64,000 nucleotides of DNA, taken from contig JAGTTD010000025.1 in the NCBI GenBank assembly GCA_018398585.1, positions 14,513,578-14,577,577 of the forward strand, read 5' to 3'. Below the pieces are notes generated by a model. The model was not told the DNA's origin and ran no database searches. It saw only the letters and a program-made list of their open reading frames with translations. The position numbers and the translations under genes are program-made. Position 1 is the stretch's first letter. Each line of letters begins with the position of its first letter. Origin of the DNA: Simmondsia chinensis. Lineage: Eukaryota; Streptophyta; Magnoliopsida; Caryophyllales; Simmondsiaceae. Shown here piece by piece: positions 57,850 through 64,000 of this stretch.

Positions 57850-58080
57850 TGGCGGAGTAGATTGTAGATAATATTGCTACAAGGCACATATGCACCAATA
57901 AGGACCTGTTTCATGAGTTTGAGAAGACCAAAGTGAGAGAGAGTGTTTACATAGGGAACTCGAGTTCAGTCATGATCTTTGGCAAGGGAAAGCTGCACCT
58001 TAAACTCAACTGTAGACAATTTCTTGCTTTGCAAAATGTAGCGCATGTTCTTGACTTGCGCAAGAATTTAGTTTAAGGAA
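57850..58080 (+). pseudogene. Protease-like region of element H
   Basis: VDNIATRHICTNKDLFHEFEKTKVRESVYIGNSSSVMIFGKGKLHLKLNCRQFLALQNVAHVLDLRKNLV. This matches the Copia segment D-S-G-AT-H-C..F.....V.MGN.....GKG.......G....L.NV..VP.L..NL, with the active site changed to DNIAT, so it is inactive. Confidence 0.75.
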
Positions 58081-59169
58081 CCTTTTTGAACAAAGCTGGC
58101 CTTAATTTGAACTTTGATTATAATGAATTAGTTATCACAAAAAACACAAACTTCATTAAGAAATTATTCTATAATTGGGGGCCCTTTTACTTGATATTGA
58201 GATCTCTATGAATAAAAATGGATGTACTTCTGCTTATATTGTTAAATCTTTAGATTTCCAACATGTGGCTTGGGAAAGTAAATTTTAATTTGGTTCAAAG
58301 ACTTAAGGACATAAGCTTAATTCCTAATTGTATCTAACCGAACCTAATAAATATGAAATATGCAATTAAGCCAAGCATACTAAAAAATCCTTTAAAAGAT
58401 CACTTGAAATAACATCTCGCCTAGACAAACTCACTCAAAGGATTTGGGCGACTTTAATAACATCATAAGTAGAGGTGGTAAAAAGTATTATATTACCTTC
58501 GTTTAACCCCTCGAAGTTCAGTGAGGCGTGTCTTTGGAGTTCGAACTATGAGAATGGGAAAATGTTCCTCAGGTATAAAGCTTAAGTTGAAAATCAATTC
58601 GACCATAAAATCAAAAGCACTAGGTTTAAAAGAGGTGGTGTATATGATATCACCTTCCTCAAGAGACATTGTCAAGAACATGGAATTCATGAACCATGAG
58701 CCCCTTGTACACCCCAGTAGAAGTGTATTATTGAAATAAGACTAGAACTCTTAAAGACATGATGAATGGGAAGCTAATTATCTCCAACTTATCATCAAGC
58801 TTGTGGAGGCAAGCCTTCTAATGTTGGCGAGTGTCCCTTATAAAAGGGTACATAAAACACCTTATAAAATGTAGAAGGTTTATGTGCCTAAACTTCCATA
58901 CCGTCAAGTGTGGGGGTGTCTAGCTTAAGTTGAGTTACCTAAGTTTAAAAAGTAGGATAGGGCCTAATCATTCATTTCAATGAATGACTCAAGTATTGGA
59001 CTCAGTAAAATCAAGGGATCTAGAGATGTTAAATTCTTCAAAAATGTGTTTCCTATGAAAGCATATGTACCTATTTCTTTTCCTGCCTCGTCTACTTTGT
59101 CTTTGAGTCATTTTCCTCCTAACCTTGAGGTTCAGGTACTTTGAATAAGCAAAAGGGCTCGAACTACGA
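58081..59169 (+). pseudogene. Integrase remnant and pre-RT region of element H
   Basis: The integrase core is not recognisable. From about 58790 the text LVEASLLMLASVPYKRVHKTPYKM..VYVPKLPYRQVWGCLA corresponds to the end of Copia integrase (..NRVPHKKTxxTPYELW...P.L.YLRVWGCLA). VFPMKAYVPISFPASSTLSLSHFPPNLEVQ and SKRARTTTN lead towards RT and are cut at 59169-59177 by the hAT element. A 72-residue frame at 58521-58739 is not recognised. Confidence 0.65.
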
Positions 59170-59177
59170 CTAATTAT

Positions 59178-59694
59178 TAGTGGTGGCCACGGGCTGGGTC
59201 GGGCCGGGCCTGGCCCGCTAGAGAACCGGGCCGGGCCCGAGGGCCTCCAGGGCCGAGACTGGCCTGGGCTCGGGCCCGCTACAATGCGGGCGGGCCGGGC
59301 TGGGCCGGGCCTTTTTAACTAAATTAAAAAAAAAATTAAAAAATATATAGTCGTTTTGTACTAAAATTATTGTAATTCATCAATAAATAATATGAGATAC
59401 AAGTATATTTTTTTCCAAGTATACATGTTCAAAAAAAAATAATACTAAATATATGTAATAAATAAAATAAAATATACTATAAGTAATTATCAAAAAAATA
59501 TCAGTAAATAAATAACGTATCAAATGCAAATACAAAGTTGGGGCCTAATATTTAAAAATACAAATTTATTTATCAAAAATATAAAGTTTTACATATGGAG
59601 TGTGCGGTCATCTTTTGACGTAAATATTTGAAAGTAAATAATTAACATACAAAAGTCTTGAATCTTGATATCAGTCATATCGGGGGGTTTCTAC
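59178..59694 (-). other. 3' terminal region of element G
   Basis: The terminal 20 bp and a GGCCGGGC-rich subterminal zone (to about 59320) are followed by ~370 bp of AT-rich sequence. This fits the 3' UTR side of the hAT element. It is cut by the inverted 5'-end copy that starts TAGAGGTGGCCAACGGGCC at 59695. Confidence 0.7.
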
Positions 59695-59864
59695 TAGAGG
59701 TGGCCAACGGGCCGGGCCGGTCAGAAAACCGGCTCGGCTCGGCCCGGCCCGGATGGCACTGTAGCGAGCCGGGTCCGGCCCAGGCCCGAGGTCCCCCGGG
59801 TCGGGCCTCGGGCCTGATTTTTTCAGGGGCCTGGGCTCGGTCCGGCCCGGCCCGGCCCAAAAGA

Positions 59865-59950
59865 GCCAACGCCTCTTTTAAGAGCCGTTGGCTCTGTTGT
59901 TGTAAAAGAGCCGTTGGCTCTTTTGTTGTACAGAGGCAACGGCTCTTTTT
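59865..59950. repeat. AGAGCCGTTGGCTCTT palindrome cluster, left arm
   Basis: Three to four near-copies of AAAGAGCCGTTGGCTCTTTT spaced by about 30 bp, each itself almost palindromic. The mirrored cluster is at 63205-63295. Subterminal repeats in hAT elements are often transposase binding sites; that role is inference here. Confidence 0.7.
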
Positions 59951-60269
59951 TTACAAAAAAAAAAAAAAAAAAAAAAAAAAATTATATATTTTTTTCTATA
60001 AATACTTAAACTTCCCCAACTCATTTTCTCACAAAATCTTCAATTCTCTCTTCTCTCTCTAGACATTTATCATCTCCCATCTTCTCTAATTTGCTAATTG
60101 CAAAATTGTGCTCTAAAGTTCGAAGTTCGTAAAGCATTTGGCTGAAGTGTGAATTTCATTGTTCTCTCGTTTCGGTAATTTTAGTATCGTAATTTTTTTG
60201 ATTCGCATTTTTAGTTATTTAATTTGCATTACTACTTGCATTTTATAAATAATAATCATTAATACTAAT

Positions 60270-60748
60270 ATGGCACACAACTCTTCATCATCATCTGGAG
60301 CCGGTCGTGCTAGTTTTAGCTCTTCTCGGCCACCCAAAATCCCTAAAAGGACTAGAATTGTCTTACTTGATACTGAAGAACGAGCTTTTATACAGCCAGA
60401 CCCAACACCCCAATACACTGATGATAGCATAGATTATAACTTTTCACAACCACAAGATTATCATGAGTCAGGTAGTGGTGGGGTTGGAGACTCACAAACT
60501 GATGAGGAACCCACCCCCACCACCGAAGCCCAGCCTGAAAATAGTACCTTGACTAGTAGGCGTATAACTAGTGAGGTATGGAAGTACTTTACCCTTAATA
60601 AGACAACTAATAAAGCAACCTGTAAATTATGTGACCCACCTAAGAATTTTAGCCATCAACCCGGCAGTGGGACGGGCACACTAAATAGACATATACTTAA
60701 GTGCCACCCCGAGCAATTCCTGGAAAAGAGCCAACAACGTTTAGTACA
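60270..60748 (+). pseudogene. Truncated hAT transposase N-terminus with BED zinc finger (left arm)
   Basis: ATG at 60270: MAHNSSSSSGAGRASFSSSR, an acidic/polar linker, then the BED finger SEVWKYFTLNKTTNKATCKLCDPPKNFSHQPGSGTGTLNRHILKCHPEQF with C-x2-C and H-x4-C/H ligands kept. The frame is open for about 160 codons to QQRLV; beyond the junction it continues into antisense of the transposase end and is meaningless. If expressed it would be a DNA-binding domain without a catalytic domain. The main copy has lost one zinc ligand and has a stop. Confidence 0.8.
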
Positions 60749-60749
60749 C

Positions 60750-62892
60750 AGACATCTTCTTCATCACTCGATGAATCCAGCTTCATTCTCTGTTGATCTC
60801 TTGCCTCAGTTAACAGCCAATCCTTCAAGCACACGGACATCTCCAAGCTCGACGGGGATAGCTTTGCCCTCTTCATTCCAAGCAACCTGCCACCAAGACT
60901 AAAAGCACACTCCGATGCTACTGAAGACACTGGACAACTTAGTATATCACGTGCCATGGTGGAAAGCACGGGATATTGGGTTTGGTTTGTGTTCCACCAT
61001 TGTAAAAGGTCAAAATGCGGGTTGGCCGGCGGCCCGAAAATATGGACCAACGGTGTCCGCAAGTGGGGGTTACTGCGGGCGTAAATTGCTCCAACAGCTT
61101 CCACGAATATGACATGTGTGAACTACTTCCACTAGATGTGAAAGATCCTACTGCAGTAGTACTAGGATTATTAAATGATAATTTACGAGAGTACTCAGAA
61201 AATAAATTATGCAAGTCGTTATCGACATTGGCAATGAAAGTGTCGACATTAAGAGTAGGATGCAAATATTTAAAAAAATGTTGGCAAAACAAGTTGAAAG
61301 CCCTGCGTTTACAACGAGGGTCTAAAATAGTTACAAAGCAATAAGTAAGAGGTTGTTCAGAAAAATATTTAGCAACTTTTCTTTCATTGCCGTAATCGAT
61401 CCGAACAAAATGGGGTTGGATTCATTACCCACCATCCAATTAACAATATCAAGCAATGTTGATATTGCTTGAGGCATGGTCGGATAGTAGCAACCCGAAA
61501 AAAATATTGTCGCGTCTTTAAACATGCTAAAAAATTTACAAATTTCATCTATTGTCTCCCAATGTATACCGTCCATGTTGTAATCGCGCCATTCTACCCG
61601 ATTTTCCTGGGCGAATTCCATCAGAGCGTCTTTGTATGGTAGAATGCGCTCTAATATTACTACCGTAGACGACCACCTAGTTTTGGAGTCTAATTTAAAT
61701 TGTTTATATTCTATGTTATGCAACCTACATACATTTTTAAATCTTTTTTTCCTAGCGACGGATGATTTAATTGATATTATTACAGATCTTAAGGTGGCAA
61801 GGGATACGTCTATAAGATCAAAACCATCCATTACCATTAAATGCAAAATGTGACAGATGCAACGAATATGAAAACACTTCTCACCTAACATGGGTCTCAT
61901 TTTCCTAATTAAATGTGCTATGGATGTAGTGTTATTGGAAGTATTGTCAAACGTAATACTGATGATACGTTGTTCTATGCCCCAATCGCGGACTGCCGAC
62001 ATAATCGCACCCGTAATTACCTCGGCAGTGTGGGGGCAATCTAAAGGCCCAAAATGAATTATTCTCCTCTGGTTGATGAAGGATTCATCAGTCCAGTGTG
62101 CCGTTATGTACATATAAGGTTGGCCGGGTTTGGACATCCATACGTCCGACGTCAACGAGATCATGCTCGTGTTTGTCGCAAAAAGTGTATGTATCCCAAT
62201 TTTAATATTGTGGTACAACGTAAAAGCGTCCCTCTTTACTGTGTTCCGAGGAATCCTCACAATGGCGGGGTTTACATTTCGTTGGAGGTAGTCGACGAAA
62301 TGTGGGTTTTCTCCTGTACTAAAAGGCCTTTCACTCAAAATTACATATTTAGCTAGCCCCCTACGGTTGCTCTCCTGAGAGAACCTAAAATTAGCAAGTG
62401 CACCGGTTACTTGCTGTACTAAACGTTGTTGGCTCTTTTCCGGGAATTGCTCGGGGTGGCACCTAAGTATATGTCTATTTAGTGTGCCTGTCCCACTGCC
62501 GGGTTGATGGCTAAAATTCTTAGGTGGGTCACATAATTTATAGGTTGCTTTATTAGTTGTCTTATTAAGGGTAAAATGCTTCCATACCCCACTAGTTGTA
62601 CGCCTACTAGTCAAGGTACTAGTTTCAGGCTGGGCTTTAGGGGTGGGGGTGGGTTCCTCATCAGTTTGTGAGTCTCCAACCCCACCACTACCTGACTCAT
62701 GATAATCTTGTAGTTGTGAAAAGTTATAATCTATGCTATCACCAGTGTATTGGGGTGTTGGGTCTGGTTGTATAAAAGGTCATTCTTCAGTATCAAGTAA
62801 GACAATTCTAGTCCTTTTAGGGATTCTGGGTGGCCGAGAAGAGCTAGAACTAGCACGACCGGCTCCAGATGATGATGAAGAGTTGTGTGCCA
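60750..62892 (-). pseudogene. hAT transposase (Ac/Tam3-like), inactivated
   Basis: ATG at 62892 (MAHNSSSSSGAGR). An in-frame stop follows at about codon 38 (DTEE*PFIQ). A BED finger with the first Cys changed to Tyr (KATYKLCDPP) leads into a 427-residue open stretch (62614-61331): LTSDVWMSKPGQPYMYITAHWTDESF (catalytic Asp in SDVW), ISITFDNTSNNTTSI (second Asp), CHILHLMVMDGF and KTRWSSTVVILERILPYKDAL. After a frameshift near 61330, the C-terminus carries the hAT dimerisation region FDLLQWWNTNQTQYPVLSTMARDILSCPVSSVASECAFS (about 61020-60900) and LSPSSLEMSVCLKDWL, ending SSSDEEDV at the inverted-copy junction. Confidence 0.85.
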
Positions 62893-63448
62893 TATTAGTA
62901 TAAATGATTATTATTTATAAAATACAAGTAGTAATGCAAATTAAATAACTAAAAATGCGAATCAAAAAAAATTACGATACTAAAATTACCGAAATGAGAG
63001 AACAATGAAATTCACACTTCAGCCAAATATTTTATGAACTTCGAACTTTAGAGCATAATTTTACAATTAGCAAATTAGAGAAGATGGGAGATGATGAATG
63101 TATAGAGAGAGAAGAGATAATTGAAGATTTTGTGAGAAAATGAGTTGGGGAGGTTTAAGTATTTAAAGACAAAAAAAAATATAATTTTTTTTTTTTTTTT
63201 GTAAAAAAGAGCCGTTGGCTCTGTACAACAAAAGAGCCAACGGCTCTTTTACAACAACAGAGCCAACGGCTCTTAAAAGAGCCGTTGGTTCTTTTGGGCC
63301 GGGCCGGGCCCAGGCCCCTGAAAAAATCAGGCCCAAGGCCTGGCCCAGGGGACCTCGAGCCTGGGCCCGACCCGGCTCGCTACAGTGCCATCCGGGCGGG
63401 GCCGGGCCAGCTGGTTTTCGGGCCGGCCCGGCCCGTTGGCCACCTCTA
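62415..63448 (-). repeat. 5' end of element G, right arm
   Basis: The original 5' terminus: TIR, GC-rich subterminal repeats, AGAGCCAACGGCTCTT cluster (63205-63295), T-rich tract, leader and N-terminal coding region. It is mirrored by 59695-60748. Confidence 0.85.
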
Positions 63449-63456
63449 CTAATTAT

Positions 63457-64000
63457 TGACCTGATTTCATCCCTACGTTTCTATCTGAGCATCCTGATTT
63501 TGATTTGCATGTCATTAGTGCGTTCTTGATAGAGTAAGATCCTAAGACAAATAATGAGGCCATGAAATCTATAAATTCTCCACTTTCGAGAGAGCCCATC
63601 AATAAGGAATTAACTCTAATATAAGTAATAGCACTTAGGTGGTAGTGGTCCTCCCTAGGGGAATACAAACCCATTGGGTGCAAATGGACATTTAGAAAGA
63701 AATTGAGGACCGTTTAGTCTATTAATAACTATAAGGCCATATTAATGGCTAAGAAGAACACCTTCTTATAAGTAAGATTGCCACTATGGAAGCTATGATA
63801 GTTCCAGTGTCTATAAATAATCTCATAGTACACCAAATGTATGTGAAATATGCTTCCTTGAACTTTGACCTTAAAGAGAAAATTTACATCGAACTACCCG
63901 AGGTTTAAGGTTCCTAGAATGAAAAATAAGGTGTATAAGGTTTGTAAAATCCTTGTATGTGTAACCCCATAAGAAATTGCATCAAAAATTTGTTTGACGT
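63457..64000 (+). pseudogene. RT start of Copia element H, continued after the hAT insertion
   Basis: PDFIPTFLSEHPDFDLHVISAFLIE*DPKTNNEAMKSINSPLSREPINKELTLI, then YKPIGCKWTFRKKLRTV and NYKAILMAKK. This follows the plant Copia pattern DPKTFEEAM.S.....W.EAI..E...I......W.L....PGCKP.GCKWIFK.K...DGSI..YKARLVAKG, with stops and small changes. The RT catalytic core lies beyond the window. Confidence 0.8.

Larger units (their letters stand above)
59695..60748 (+). repeat. Inverted duplicate of the 5' end of element G, left arm
   Basis: Reverse complement of 62415-63448 at roughly 95% by eye. It includes TIR, GC-rich zone, AGAGCCGTTGGCTCTT repeats, poly-A tract, leader and the first ~160 codons of the transposase. 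The match stops at TTAGTACA (60748), where the sequence passes straight into the transposase C-terminus on the other strand. The sequence left of 59695 (GTTTCTAC) does not match the target duplication, so this is not a separate insertion with its own TSD. Confidence 0.85.
59178..63448 (-). mobile_element. Element G: hAT transposon with an inverted duplication of its 5' end
   Basis: The ends are TAGTGGTGGCCACGGGC (59178) and the complement of TAGAGGTGGCCAACGGGCC (63448), the TIR type of many plant hAT elements. The 8-bp target duplication CTAATTAT is perfect (59170-59177 and 63449-63456). A transposase lies on minus between 62892 and 60750. GC-rich GGGCCGGGCC repeats crowd both subterminal regions. 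A second copy of the right end (59695-60748) lies inside the left end in opposite orientation, giving ~1.05-kb inverted arms. The insertion splits the RT lead-in of Copia element H. Confidence 0.9.
56558..64000 (+). mobile_element. Element H: Ty1/Copia relic, split by the hAT element and running off the window
   Basis: Plus-oriented Copia coding remnants run from about 56880 to 59169 and resume at 63457, on either side of a clean hAT insertion. Gag, zinc knuckle, protease-like, late integrase and RT start are recognisable; most of the integrase core is missing. No 5' LTR or primer site is visible; 56558-56880, next to element F, is AT-rich with no motif. The 3' part lies beyond 64000. Confidence 0.75.

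Noticed and set aside
59658..60062. 134-codon plus-strand frame and its antisense partner over the hAT left arm
   Set aside because: They translate the GGGCCGGGC-rich terminus and the poly-A tract (run of lysines); not a gene.
1..64000. An intact cellular gene anywhere in the window
   Set aside because: All recognisable protein similarity belongs to transposable-element families or to the PMD repeat, and all of it is damaged; remaining frames lack recognisable motifs.

Overview
The window looks like repeat-dominated nuclear DNA from a flowering plant, probably a eudicot. It is AT-rich, has no bacterial-style gene layout, and carries only plant-type transposable elements: Ty3/Gypsy (Athila-like, TAT-like and chromovirus-like), Ty1/Copia, an RTE-type LINE, a second LINE relic, hAT, and a Mutator-like MITE. 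I found no intact cellular gene, rRNA or tRNA. Almost every recognisable coding stretch has stops, frameshifts or deletions, so this is nested, decaying intergenic or pericentromeric heterochromatin. Species cannot be named from the sequence alone.

Layout. (1) 1-6557: AT-rich DNA, a 299-bp palindromic MITE (850-1148), then a non-autonomous LTR element without coding capacity (1201-6557) with a TGGCGCC-type primer site and about 13 degenerate tandem repeats. (2) 6911-8150: minus-strand LINE relic. (3) 8185-28330: a PMD (plant mobile domain) repeat family present as two inverted arms, 8185-11210 on plus and 28330-25305 on minus. The minus copy continues into a PMD tail and a TAT-like protease/RT fragment at 11213-13446. 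It is split by element B (13447-23830), an Athila-like element with a scrambled 5' LTR, flanked by a 233-bp direct duplication of the PMD gene. (4) 28331-31408: unclassified DNA with a possible Copia LTR end. (5) 31409-47168: element D, an old chromovirus-like Gypsy element (TSD AATAC/GATAC). Into it went element C (33976-41548, an Athila-like deletion derivative of the B family), a 5'-truncated RTE LINE (41676-42630, 14-bp TSD) and a solo Athila-like LTR, E (42915-44316). (6) 48164-56557: element F, an old minus-strand Copia element with 2.2-kb LTRs. (7) 56880-64000: element H, a plus-strand Copia relic running off the window. Its RT is split by hAT element G (59178-63448, perfect 8-bp TSD CTAATTAT), which carries an inverted second copy of its own 5' end.

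How the parts relate. Nesting gives a relative clock. D's LTRs differ by roughly 15-20% by eye, while those of C, which sits inside D, differ by about 5-6%. B and C share LTRs, leader and 3' non-coding region. B keeps remnants of gag-PR-RT-RH-INT, while C keeps gag-PR and has lost most of RT-RH-INT, so C would have needed a relative such as B to move. The least ordinary structures are the aberrant insertion of B (233-bp flank duplication, 2-nt filler, partly inverted 5' LTR), the inverted pair of PMD-bearing repeats linked to Gypsy pol sequence, and the hAT element with a duplicated, inverted 5' end whose extra copy keeps a BED zinc-finger cysteine and an open frame that the main copy has lost.
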